Shown piece after piece: positions 1 through 10,988 of a stretch of 64,000 nucleotides of DNA. The position numbers and the translations under genes were made by a program. The first letter of the stretch is position 1; each line of letters begins with the position of its first letter. Under the pieces are notes generated by a model. It was not told the DNA's origin. It was given only the letters and a program-made list of their open reading frames with translations, and ran no database searches. This DNA comes from Panopea generosa (taxonomy: Eukaryota > Mollusca > Bivalvia > Adapedonta > Hiatellidae): the NCBI GenBank assembly GCA_029582155.1, contig CM055895.1, positions 60,861,078 through 60,925,077 on the forward strand, written 5' to 3'.

Positions 1-2972
1 AACTGAAGGTTACTCTAGGTTACTGCAGCATATCTACAAAATTACTTAAGAAACTCTGGAGAGAAAAAAACATGTCTCTATTTCTGGTTACTTGGTTACC
101 TTTCTTTGTATTTGGTAACTGAAGATTACTGCAGCAAATCTACAAAACTACTTAAGAAACTCTGGAGATAAAAAAACATGTCTCTATTTCTGGTTACAAG
201 GTTAATCCAGGTTACTGCAGCAAATCTACAAAATCATTATATAAGGAGAATTGCAAAAAAACATGTTTCTATTTCTGGTTACTTGGTTACCCTTCTTTGT
301 CTTTGGTAACTGAAGGTTACTCTAGGTTACTGCAGCAAATCTACAAAATTACTTAAGAAACTCTGGAGAAAAAAAACATGTCTCTATTTCTGGTTACTTG
401 GTTACCTTTCTGTGTCTTTGGTAACTGAAGGTTACTCAAGGTTACTGTAGCAAATCAACAAAAATCATAATATAAGAAATATTGAAAAAAGCATGTCTCT
501 ATTTCTGGTTACTTGGTTACTCTTCATTGTCTTTGGTAACTGAAGGTTACTCCAGGTTACTGCAGCAAATCAACAAAATCATAATATAAGAAATATTGAA
601 AAAAATCATGCCTCTATTTCTGGTTACTTGGTTACCCTTCTTTGTCTTTGGTAACTGAAGTTTACTCAAGGTTACAGCAGCAAATCTACAAAATCATAAT
701 ATAAGAAATATTGAAAAGAATCATGTCTCTATTTCTAGTTACTTGGTTACCCTTCTTAATCTTTGGTAACTGAAGGTTAATTCAGGTTACTGCATCATAT
801 CTACAAAATCAATTAAGAAAATCTGAAAAAACATGTCTCTATTTCTGATTACTTGGTTACCCTTCTTTGTCTTTGGTAACTGAAAGTTACTCTAGGTTAC
901 TGCAGCAAATCTACAAAATTACTGAAGAAACTCTGGAGAAAAAAAACATGTCTCTATTTCTGGTTACTTGGTTACCCTTCTTTGTCTTTGATAACTGAAG
1001 GTTACTCAAGGTTACTGTAGCAAATCTACAAAAAATCATAATATAAGAAATATTGAAAAAAGCATGTCTCTATTTCTGGTTACTTGGTTACTCTTCATTG
1101 TCTTTGGTAACTGAAGGTTACTCCAGGTTACTGCAGCAAATCAACAAAATCATAATATAAGAAATATCAAAAAAAAAATAATGCCTCTATTTCTGGTTAC
1201 TTGGTTACCCTTCTTTGTCTTTGGTAACTGAAGGTTACTCAAGGTTACAGCAGCAAATCTACAAAATCATAATATAAGAAATATTGAAAAGAATCATGTC
1301 TCTATTTCTGGTTACTTGGTTACCCTTCTTAATCTTTGGTAACTGAAGGTTACTTCAGGTTACTGCATCATATCTACAAAATCAATTAAGAAAATCTGAA
1401 AAAAACATGTCTCTATTTCTGGTTACATGGTTACCCTTCTTTGTCTTTGGTAACTGAAAGTTACTCTAGGTTACTGCAGCAAATTTACAAAATTACTTAA
1501 GAAACTATGGAGAGAAATAAACATGTCTCTATTTCTGGTTACTTGGTTACCCTTCTTTGTCTTTGGTAACTGAAGGTTACTCCAGGTTAAACGTAGCAAA
1601 TCTACAAAAATCATAATAAAAGAAATATTGAAATGAAAAAAAGCATGTCTCTATTTCTGGTTACTTGGTTACTCTTCTTTGTCTTTGGAAAGTGAAGGTT
1701 ACCCCTGGTTACAGCAGCAAATCTACAAAATCAATTCAGAAAATCTGAGAGAAAAAAACACGTCTCTATTTGTGGTTTCTTGGTTACCATTCTTTGTTTT
1801 TGGTAACTGAAGGTTATTTCAGGTTACTGCAGCAAATCAACAAAATCATAATATAAGAAATATTGAAAAAAGTCATGTCTATATTTCTGGTTACTTGGTT
1901 ACCCTTCTTTGTATTTGGTTACTTCAAGGTACTGCAGCAAATCTACAAAATCGAATAAAAAAATCTGAAAATAACATGTCTCTATTTCTGGTTACTTGGT
2001 TACCCTTCTTTGTCTTTGGTAACTGAAGGTTACTCAAGGTTTCTGCAGCAAATCTACAAAATTATAATACAAGAAATATTGAAAAAAAATCATGTCTCTA
2101 TTTCTGGTTACTTGGTTACCCTTCTTAGTCTTTGGTAACTGAAGGTTACTTCAGGTTACTGCATCAAATCTACAAAATCAATTTAGAAAATCTGAAAAAA
2201 TCATGTCTCTATTTCTGGTTACTTGGTTACCCTTATTTGTCTTTGGTAACTACAGGTTATCCCAGGTTACTGCATCAAATCTACAAAATCAATTAAGAAA
2301 ATCTGAAAAAAACATGTCTCTATTTCTGGTTACTTGGTTACCCTTCTTTGTCTTTGGTAACTGAATGTTACCCCAGGTTACTGCAGCAAATCTACAAAAT
2401 CATAATATAAGAAATATTGGGGAAAAAACATGTCTCTATTTCTGGTTACTTGGTTACCCTTCTTTGTCTTTGGTAACTGAAGGTTACTCCAGGTTACTGC
2501 AGCAAATCTACAAAATCATAATGTAAGGAATATTGAAAAAAAAATCATGTCTCTATTTCTGGTTACTTGGTTACCCTTCTTTGTCTTTGGTAACTGAAGG
2601 TTACTCTTGGTTACTGCAGCAAATCTACAAAATCATTATATATGGAGAATTGGAAAAAAACATGTCTCTATTTCTGGTTACTTGGTTACCATTCTTTCTC
2701 TTTGGTAACTGAAGATTACTTCAGATTACTGCATCAAATCTACAAAATCAATTAAAGAAATCTGAAAATAACATGTCTCTATTTCTGGTTACTTGGTTAC
2801 CCTTCTTTGTCTTTGGTAACTGAAGGTTACTTCAGGTTACTGCATCAAATCTACAAAATCATAATACAAGAAATATTGAAAAAAATATTATCTCTATTTC
2901 TGGTTACTTGGTTACCCTTCTTTGTCTTTGGTAACTGAAGGTTATTCCATGTTACTGCATCAAATCTACAAA
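1..2972 (+). repeat. Left arm I: ~115-bp GGTTAC minisatellite
   Basis: About 26 tandem units of mostly 110-118 bp. Each contains TCTCTATTTCTGGTTACTTG, TTGGTAACTGAAGGTTAC and a variable A/T-rich spacer. Spacers come in recognisable types (CTCTGGAG type, AATATAAGAAATATTG type, AATTAAGAAAATCTG type). Their order recurs (for example near 380-960 and 1000-1500), so there is higher-order structure. The array runs off the left edge of the window. Confidence 0.95.
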
Positions 2973-3057
2973 ACCATACAAAATAATAATAATACCCACC
3001 TATGTGTACATTGATGGCAACTCCAATATATGAGTTATTTGCACAATGTTTTTGGCG

Positions 3058-3150
3058 TTGTTGTGGTGGCGCAGTCGATAGAGACGTCGTCATAAATGTG
3101 TTAGTGGCTGACGCCACAGGGTCTGTGGGTTCGAATCCCATAAGTGATAG
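3058..3150 (+). mobile_element. tRNA-derived SINE head, family S5
   Basis: Shows pol III-type A box TGGCGCAGTCGATAGAG and B box GGTTCGAATCCC at tRNA-like spacing. Duplicated with the core at about 13767-13860 and 20147-20240. The variable-arm region and missing canonical stems argue against a functional tRNA gene. Confidence 0.6.
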
Positions 3151-5916
3151 AAAATATTTCAGAAATTATCCGTGGTCAGGTGAATAAATCATATGTCAAT
3201 TCTCTCCATTGAGTCATATAAAGTAGGAATGATTGTCCGTGGTCAGGTGAATAAGACATATATGTTTTTCATCCTATTTTCGGACACCTTTTTATTTTGC
3301 CATGCAGTTGTGAAAGTTTCAGACCTTTTTTAGACATAATTGGTCAAGTTATTATAAAACTTAGTCAGTATGAGTGTGAATTTTACTTTTTCACAAGAAA
3401 TACGAGCATTTTAACTGATACTATGTGTCACTAAAACTTAGTTTATTTCAGAACTTGTGACAAGTGTAGATAATTATTTCATAAAATGTTACTGTTGAAT
3501 CTTTAAAATAAAAAAAAGGTCCTCTTAAGAACTCACACCACTATTATCTCCCTTAAGTACTCCGGATCTACAGAATAATGAAGGAGGTAGAAATAAAAAC
3601 TTTAGTTCTCTTTTTCTTCTTTTTGTCAGACCTTGTACTGCAGTAATTTAAATTATCCTACCATGTATTTTAGAAATCACCACTGAAAATTTGATGCTGA
3701 TATCAGATTTCAGGGCAATTCTGTGTCATTTCACAATTGTTTGTTCAAACCGCATTGTTGGCAAATAGTTGATATATAATTACTCTGGGATCAAAGTGGG
3801 GCGGTAGTCTAATGGATAGAGTGTTGGGAAACAAATGGTGAGCATGATTATGGAAATATATGGGTTCTTTATAAAAATTGTGAATTGCATATCCCTGTGT
3901 CTTGTGGTTTCACCCTGGGTGGGGCCTTATAAAAATTAGTGTATCTGTAAACAATTCACATTTTTTACTTCTTTTTAAAAACCGTAAGCTCAATCGTTAT
4001 GAAATTGTTGTATGCAGCTTTGGTACCATAAGGGTGAACCAGAATTTTGAATTGCATGGTTTATTTACCTTACTATCCTTTGTTATTGTATGTTATTCAA
4101 CAACAGAGTTTCATTTTACTGTTAAAATAGTGTATTTGTGAAAAGAATTGCCTAACATCAGAAAATTTAAATTTGTGACAAAAAAAACATAAGTCCCACT
4201 GACCCCATTTTGTCAAAAGGATATAAAATTTGAACATGCTGATAATATATAATTATTGAAAAGGGATTTCCTAACATGCCGAGTTTATACAAATATAGAT
4301 ATCCTGCTGAAAATTGCAACATTTGGGATGTAATACATGAGTCAATTTATCCATTTTAAAATTCAGGCATTTATATAAATAAGGTTTTTCACTGATAAAC
4401 ATATCCTATTAAATTGGATGTTTAGTATCACTTTGAAAATAACATAGTTTCAAAAAGGGGACTGACATTACATAATTTTTAATTGCAAGAAACCCTCTGG
4501 GGGACACTCAAAATCACCATGGTTAAAATCCCTATAACTGACTGAAAATGTTAAAATAAGTATTTAGCCAAATAATGATGTAATGTTATCCAACATCCTG
4601 CCATAAACTTTGGGGTATTCTATGCAAATTAGAGTACAGTATGAGGGTAAATGTTTTACCACATGGTGTGAATGTACTAAGTATTGGGGGAGATTGGAGA
4701 ACTCAGCAGGTGGTCAGTAGCATACACATTACTTATTTTATCTGTAGGCATTGTATAATGTGACAATATCCGAAAAGGTGAGAAATTCATATTTGTCCAA
4801 CGGTCAAAGAACTATGATTATTGGCAGTGACTTAATGTCTCTGTTATTTGTAATGATGCCAAAATGGGATAATTGTAGGTAAAATGTACACAATATAATT
4901 AACAAATTATTTTGTAAAAAAGATACCATCCAACCATGCATTTAAGTTAACATTAAAAGGGCATATGAAATCATTTCATAATTTATTTACTTCGTGACAG
5001 TGTATACTTTGAAAACATTTCACGGATGTGCAGGGTGTTCTGAGTTTAAAATCATTGAAGTTGTCTAATTAAGCTAGAAGGGTATTTTAATATTTTACAA
5101 ATTCAATCATGCTTGCTTTTATAATGAATGGATGGATTGTAATATGTCAGACACATGACATTTGGGTTGCAGGTTTGATCCCTGGGACATGACCAATGCA
5201 ACCTTTATCCCTCTTTCTGGGTGATGCTTCATAATCATGATCTTGTTGCTGAGATCAAGGACTTGTATAGATATACTTCTGCGCTGTTATGTATTCTTAT
5301 TTCTCTTTTCTCTGTATTTCATACATTTTTTTCTTTTATTCAAAAAAGTTTCAGAAAAGTAAGTTACCACTGTGCCCGAGAATCATATCATCACTTTTAG
5401 ACAACAACAATGTCACTGTGTTTGGGAAGTGTTTTTAATAGTGTCTGAGATCTACAATCACTATGATATATTATATACTCACAGTTTCTGAGATGCCTGA
5501 GAATGATAATATCACTGCCTGTACTGTTTAAACTAAAACGTTTCCTAAATACCTTTGATGATGTTTTTTTGTCTGTACATGTTACATTCCTTCATAAGAG
5601 TCTAATTATATAAGAACTTTAATTCCAAGTCTGGAATAACATTAAAAGTTTACTTTAAAACTCCCAGATATATTCTAAAACATGTTTATAAACGATTAAA
5701 AGTCGTTTTTATGTGATTCGTAAAAAAATGTGTGTTTTGTAGGCCCTTTCTGTGTAGAAAGTCCTTTCTGCGGAAAGGGATCCTTTCAGGTGTTTAGACA
5801 CACCGCATTGCTGCTGTTAGTGTGAATGGTGATGTTTAATACTGCTGCTGATGATAATGCATGAGCTGTTAGTGTGTGGAGGTGTTTACTGCTGCTGCTG
5901 ATGATGATGGGTGACG

Positions 5917-6325
5917 GTGGTTTCGTCAATATAGCAGTTCGTCTACCTTAATTTTGTGTTGAAAACAAGTAGTGATTTCGTAAACCTTAATTTAGTATAG
6001 TATTATGTGGCATGACAATTAACCAGGTGTGAAACCCCAATATACAGCAAGAAGACTGACAGTTGTGGATAGGTGACAACCAGTTACGGTCTGTTGAACG
6101 AACTGGGGGTATAATTTTATGTAGTCAAGTATGTTATTGAAAAGTAACAAGTAATGAAATATATAGTATTATATTTTCTTATAAAAAAAATAATACAATT
6201 TTAGGCCAAACACTTATAAAGTAAAAATATACAGTTTAATTACATTATATAAAAAAGGTAGACGAAACCACTAATGGCTCCCTATATAAATTAAGGTAGA
6301 CGAACAGGTAGGTTGACGAAACCAC
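5917..6325. mobile_element. TIR element (MITE-like) inside the 51-bp repeat, copy 1
   Basis: Ends are inverted repeats: GTGGTTTCGTCAA at the left, and its mirror TTGACGAAACCAC at the right. Both are followed inward by GTTCGTCTACCTTAA or its complement. Both flanks are 51-bp-repeat-like DNA (GCTGCTGATGATGATG left, GACATTAGTGTGAATGG right), so the element interrupted that repeat. No transposase is encoded. The superfamily is not identifiable by eye. Confidence 0.7.
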
Positions 6326-6435
6326 TGTACTTCCTGATGAAGATATATGTGACATTAGTGTGAATGGTGATGCTGCTGCTGATGTTGTAGCTAGTGATTT
6401 TGCTGCTGCTGTTGATGATGAGTGTGATATTGTGA

Positions 6436-7371
6436 ATGGTGGTGGTTACTGCTGCTAATGATGCTGCAGTGTTTGGTGTTAGTGTGAACAGTGATGTTGC
6501 TGCTGATGATGATGTGTGTGACGTTAGTGTGAATGGTGATGTTGCTGCTGCTACTACTGCTGATATGTGTGATATTAGTGTGAATGGCGATGTTGCTGCT
6601 GCTACTACTGCTGATATGTGTGATGTTAGTGTGAAAGGATATGTTGCTTCTGTTACTACTGCTGATATGTGTGATATTAGTGTGAATGGTGATGTTGCTG
6701 CTGCTACTACTGCTGATATGTGTGATGTTAGTGTGAAAGGTGATGTTGCTGCTGCTCCTACTTCTGATATGTGTGATATTAGTGTGAAAGGTGATGTTGC
6801 TACTACTGAAGATGATGGTATGTGTGATATTAGTGTGAAAGGAGATGTTGCTGCTGCTACTACTGCTGATATGTGTGATGTTAGTGTGAAAGGTGATGTT
6901 GCTGCTGGTACTACTGCTGATATGTGTGATATTAGTGTAAAAGGTGATGTTGCTACTACTGAAGAAGATGGTATGTGCGATATTAGTGTGAAAGGAGATG
7001 TTGCTGCTGCTACTACTGCTGATATGTGTGATGTTAGTGTGAAAGGAGATGTTGCTGCTGCTACTACTGCTGATATGTGTGATGTTAGTGTGAATGGTGA
7101 TATTGCTGCTGCTACTACTGAAGATGATGGTATGTGTGATATAAGTGTGAAAGGTGATGTTGCTGCTGCTACTACTGCTGATAAATGTGATGTTAGTGTG
7201 AATGGTGATGTTGCTGCTGTTACTACTTCTGATATGTGCGATGTTAGTGTGAACGGTGATGTTGCTGCTGCTGATGATGATATGTGGGATGTTAGTGTGA
7301 ATGGTTATGTTGCTGCTGATGATGATGATGAGATGATGATATGTGTGATGTTAGTGTTAATGGTTATGTAG
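6436..7371 (+). repeat. 51-bp in-phase tandem repeat with 311-codon open frame
   Basis: The DNA unit is 51 bp (some variants differ), encoding about 17 residues of the type DVAAATTADMCDISVKG, so the frame stays open without selection being required. Variant units carry TTEDDGMCDISVKG. Each unit has one cysteine and alternates acidic and small residues. There is no signal peptide or known domain. Upstream repeat-like DNA at 5790-5916 and 6350-6430 is out of frame with it. It could be a low-complexity structural protein exon or simply a coding-length minisatellite; the latter is safer. Confidence 0.5.
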
Positions 7372-7589
7372 CTGCAGCTGTTGATGATGTGTGTGATGTT
7401 AGTGTCAGATTATTCAATAATATAAAGCATCCTTCTATTAAAATATAAAAAAAAGTTGAAGATTAATTAAAATTCAATCGTATGTTATGTATAGATACAC
7501 TATCGTCTACATTGGCACTCTTGTGTGTTGGTGCCTCTGTTACATTGTACAGCATAACAGAACTATATGGTACGGTGTTCCGTTAGGGC

Positions 7590-8003
7590 CATCGTGCTAT
7601 CGCTTTATCAACAAGCATGCGCGATGCCACGATAGCACGATGACACGATGGTGATGACACGATAGTACGATAACACGATGGTGATAGTACGATGACACGA
7701 TGGTGATGACACGATAGCACGATGACGATGACGCGATGATACGATGACACGATGGTGATGGAGCGATGCTACGATGACACGATGACGATGACGCGATATT
7801 ACATCGCGTCATCGTCATCGTGCCATCGTGTCATCACCATCGTGTCATCGTACCATCACCATCGTGTCATCGTGTCATCGCGTCATCGTCATCGTGCCAT
7901 CGTGCCATCACCATCGTGTCATCGTACCATCACCATCGTGCTATCGTACTGTCGTGTCATCACCATCGTGTCATCGTGCTATCGTAGCATCGCCTTCCTG
8001 TAA
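7590..8003. repeat. Palindromic ACGATG-word array, left end
   Basis: The left half is built of CGATGACA, CGATAGCA, CGATGGTGATGG and similar words. At about 7800 the sequence turns over, and the right half is made of the complementary CATCGT words. Open frames on both strands here are artefacts of the repeat. Confidence 0.9.
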
Positions 8004-8337
8004 GACATGCGAAAAATAATAATAATGGAACACATCATGCATTCAAATATTCGGGGTTATTTTGTGTCAGGTTATACATAACCCTGAGACACAAATGCTG
8101 CTGAAAAGGGAAATTCATATAAGATACACAGTCATATGTTTTCTTTTTATATTATAATCACTAAATGTGAGTTATTTATGCGTTCAAATATGTTATTACG
8201 TGAATGGTAAATTATTGAGTAGGTACATATTATGATTATAGTCCTTTCGACAGATTCACAAAAAAGTTGATGTCGATCCGGTAAACAACAGACAAAATCT
8301 TAAATGATAAAATAGTTGGTGTATAATACCGATGCGT

Positions 8338-8351
8338 AGTGGTCTGTCCGT

Positions 8352-8429
<78 letters not shown>

Positions 8430-8515
8430 GTCTGTTTTTTTTTTGGTTTTTTTTGTTTATGTGTTCATTCGTTCGTCCGTCCGTCCGTCCGTCCGTCCGT
8501 CCGTTCGTTTGTTCG
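8338..8515 (+). repeat. Compound tetranucleotide array TGCC/TGTC/CGTC
   Basis: Runs of TGCC (about 8348-8391), then TGTC (to 8435), a T-rich linker, then CGTC (8473-8505), all variants of a pyrimidine-rich YGYC word. Overlapping frames such as Cys/Leu/Pro repeats are shadows. Confidence 0.9.
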
Positions 8516-8740
8516 TTTCTTCAGGCGACCGGTTTACCTAAACACTTTTTCCTGGGATCCTATGAGGCAAACCAGTACTCGAGCACGCCTATCTCTGCAA
8601 GTAACTGATGACTTTTTCAGTTCAATCAGCGATGTAACACAAATGACAATAAGGCGCAATGCCGTATATCAGTCAATCATCACAGAGACTATGGCTGGGC
8701 GATATGTCACCTTTGGTAGAGTTTTGAGTGTCTTAAAAGA

Positions 8741-8925
8741 AAGTTGAATGTCGAGTTAGAAAGTCGAGTGTCGAGTAAGAATTCGAGTGTCGAGAAAGAA
8801 AGTTTAATGTCGAGTAAGAATGTCGAGTGTCGAGTGAAAAAGTTCAGTGTCGAGTGAGAAAGACGAGTGTCTAGTAAGAAAACTGAGTATTGAGCAAGAA
8901 AGTCGAGTGTTGATTAAAAATTATT
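8741..8925 (+). repeat. Degenerate GTCGAGT short tandem repeat
   Basis: About ten degenerate copies of a motif like GAAAGTCGAGTGTCGAGTAA. They lie inside the interior of the 2870-bp element. Confidence 0.8.
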
Positions 8926-8997
8926 TTTGGTAGTTAAACACCCAATTAGGAATTAGTGAGCACTGTTCAAAGTGGATTGGCCATACATGGTAAAGAC

Positions 8998-9575
8998 GGG
9001 CCCTGTTCAATCAGTTGGTTACGTGTCTAACTGTCAATCCAGGGGTCATGAGTTTGAATACCCGCCAGTAACATACAACACATTCTCCGTGATGACTATT
9101 AAAAAAATGTCAGTCTCATTGTCATTCGTCTCTTACCACTGTTTCAAAAGTGTTATGGATAAGTCGCCCCAAAGACAACTCGTCCCACATTTTGAGACAA
9201 CTCGTCCCAAGTTTCCAGACAACTTGTCCCCTATTTAAAGACAACTCGTCCCATCAAAAGACAGGTTGTCCCAATTAATTATTTCCTGTACCATGTAAAA
9301 CTGGAAAGATATCAGTTAGTTGCACAAATGAGTTTAACTGATTGTCTGTTAACACTTACTTTAAATGTATTTATTTCACATTGATGTGACACAAGTTATT
9401 ATTATAAATCACGTTCGGTGTATTCTTGGGTAGTAACAGTACTAAGCATATACGAATATAGTGTCCGTCTCACACATAACCGTGGCGGGGGATCAAACCC
9501 ACGACACTCTGATCGTCTGCTAGCTCTCGATAGCATAACAATTACGCTAAACACTCAACTCAACAATCAAATGGT
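8998..9575 (+). mobile_element. SINE S2 copy interrupted by two later repeats
   Basis: Matches the S2 copies at 44322 and 57079 in head (CAATCCAGGGGTCATGAGTT), CTCCGTGATGACT block and tail (GTCTGTTAGC, CTCGATAGCATAA). It is split by a GACAACTCGTCCC repeat (about 9165-9285) and by a reversed, head-truncated S4 SINE (about 9353-9510). The S4 insert is bracketed by near-duplicate CTGATTGTCTGTTA / CTGATCGTCTGCTA. Confidence 0.65.
9165..9275 (+). repeat. GACAACTCGTCCC short tandem repeat
   Basis: Five degenerate copies of an AAAGACAACTCGTCCCA word at ~22-26 bp spacing. Confidence 0.8.
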
Positions 9576-10041
9576 AAGAGAAAAGTGAACAAGTTCATTG
9601 TTCAAGTGACATATGACTGAATGTACATTGTATTGTATTGTTGGGTGTTTATTGTCGTTTTCAACAACTGTTCAGTGCTGGCACACATGAGTATCATGCC
9701 GAACCTAATACCGTCTAGACAACTAGACTAAAATTTGGAATTCATTTAAATACATTAATTATTTTATTATATATTCATTGTCGTGTTAAAATAAAGTACA
9801 CGAGTAATCGTTCCTCTTGATTTTCCATTTCTAGTTATAGAAGAAGAAGAAGTAGAATAAGAAGTAAAAGGAGGAGGAGGAGAATAAGATTATACACAGT
9901 TTCCCATCAAAGTACAAAGTTGCAGTAATATGCATATTTAAACACATAAACACAAAACGAGTTGAATGACTAACATGTACATACTTAAATATAAACACAT
10001 AACTATACCTTCCGATACTATTATAAGAATCCCACTTAAAT

Positions 10042-10402
10042 ACAGGAAGGCGATGCTACGATAGCACGATGACACGATGGTGATGGCACGATAGTACGAT
10101 AGCACGATGGTGATGGTACGATGACACGATGGTGATGACACGATAGCACGATGACGATGACGATGACGCGATGAAACGATGACACGATGGTGATGGCACG
10201 ATGACGATGACGCGATGTAATATCGCGTCATCGTCATCGTGTCATCGTAGCATCGCTCCATCACCATCGTGTCATCGTGTCATCGCGTCATCGTCATCGT
10301 GCTATCGTGTCATCACCATCGTGCCATCGTACCATCACCATCGTGTCATCGCGTCATCACCATCGTGTCATCGTGCTATCGTGGCATCGCGCGTGCTTGT
10401 TG
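10042..10402. repeat. Palindromic ACGATG-word array, right end
   Basis: Inverted counterpart of the array at 7590, turning over at about 10215 (GACGCGATGTAATATCGCGTC). Word order differs internally from the left copy while both outer edges agree, consistent with internal slippage or recombination. Confidence 0.9.
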
Positions 10403-10988
10403 ACAAAGCGATAGCACGATGGCCCTAACGGGACACCGTAATATGGAGATCACAATAACAAAAATATCTTTAAAAATATTAAAATTTCATACCTGTCGAT
10501 ATGTAGATGCCTATATCCACCACTTTAAACACAGGTTATAGTACTGTCCTTTTAAATGAGAATTAAGTAACACAATAAGTAGATATGAACTTAACCAGTT
10601 TTGTCCGCAACAAAAGCAAGAAACTATAGAAGAAATTCCTGGATGAAAGTAAAAAAACAGAAATGTCTGATTCATTTTTTCTGAATTCACTTAAGAAATC
10701 CTCAAAAAACTATGACTTTAAAGTCATATAGCTTACATGTATCTGTGCAATCTAAAGCTTAATTTTGATTGGCTATTTAAATTATTGATCCAAACAGTCA
10801 TAAATCACCACATTTTGCCCCAGAGAGCCATATATCAATGCAGGACATTATTACATAAGATTATGTAATAACCTCCTGTGCTTATGAGGATAGAATACAG
10901 AAAGTTCTTGCTTTTTGAAGAAAACATCTTCATGTTTATTATACCAATGCTAAAACACAAACGGAAAACAACTTGTTTTCCAAATAAT

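Larger units (their letters stand above)
7571..10440. mobile_element. 2870-bp non-autonomous DNA transposon with palindromic arms
   Basis: Termini TACGGTGTTCCGTTAGGGCC and the inverted TACGGTGTCCCGTTAGGGCC are 19/20 identical. The element is flanked by ATATGG on both sides (7565-7570, 10441-10446). The homologous locus in core II has one ATATGG (18274-18279) and no insert, an empty site. Long terminal repeats span 7571-8003 and 10042-10440 and are themselves imperfect palindromes of ACGATG/CATCGT words. The interior encodes no transposase; it holds simple repeats and nested SINEs. The superfamily is unresolved. Confidence 0.85.
2973..10988 (+). repeat. Core of foldback unit I
   Basis: Begins CCATACAAAATAATAATAAT and ends just before the inverted minisatellite. 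Homologous cores start at 13682 and 20061 and differ by scattered substitutions and a few large indels. It carries a tRNA-like head at 3062-3150, degenerate tRNA-like stretches near 3800 and 5130-5200, a TIR element (5917-6325), the 51-bp repeat ORF, and the 2870-bp insertion at 7571. Outside these, 3190-5790 shows no credible gene. Short open frames there are conserved only because the DNA is duplicated. Confidence 0.9.

Noticed and set aside
1-2990. CRISPR-like array
   Set aside because: Unit length (~115 bp), eukaryotic context and diverged whole units rather than identical repeats with unique spacers rule this out.
3902-4141. 79-codon open frame, also at 20990-21229
   Set aside because: Conserved only because the DNA is duplicated. 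It has no ATG start and no domain, and core II has changes in the same region.
7597-8019. Ser/His-rich open frames on both strands
   Set aside because: All derive from ACGATG/CATCGT words. The same composition on both strands is a repeat artefact.
8332-8608. Cys/Leu/Pro/Ser repeat proteins
   Set aside because: Translation of TGCC/TGTC/CGTC tetranucleotides.
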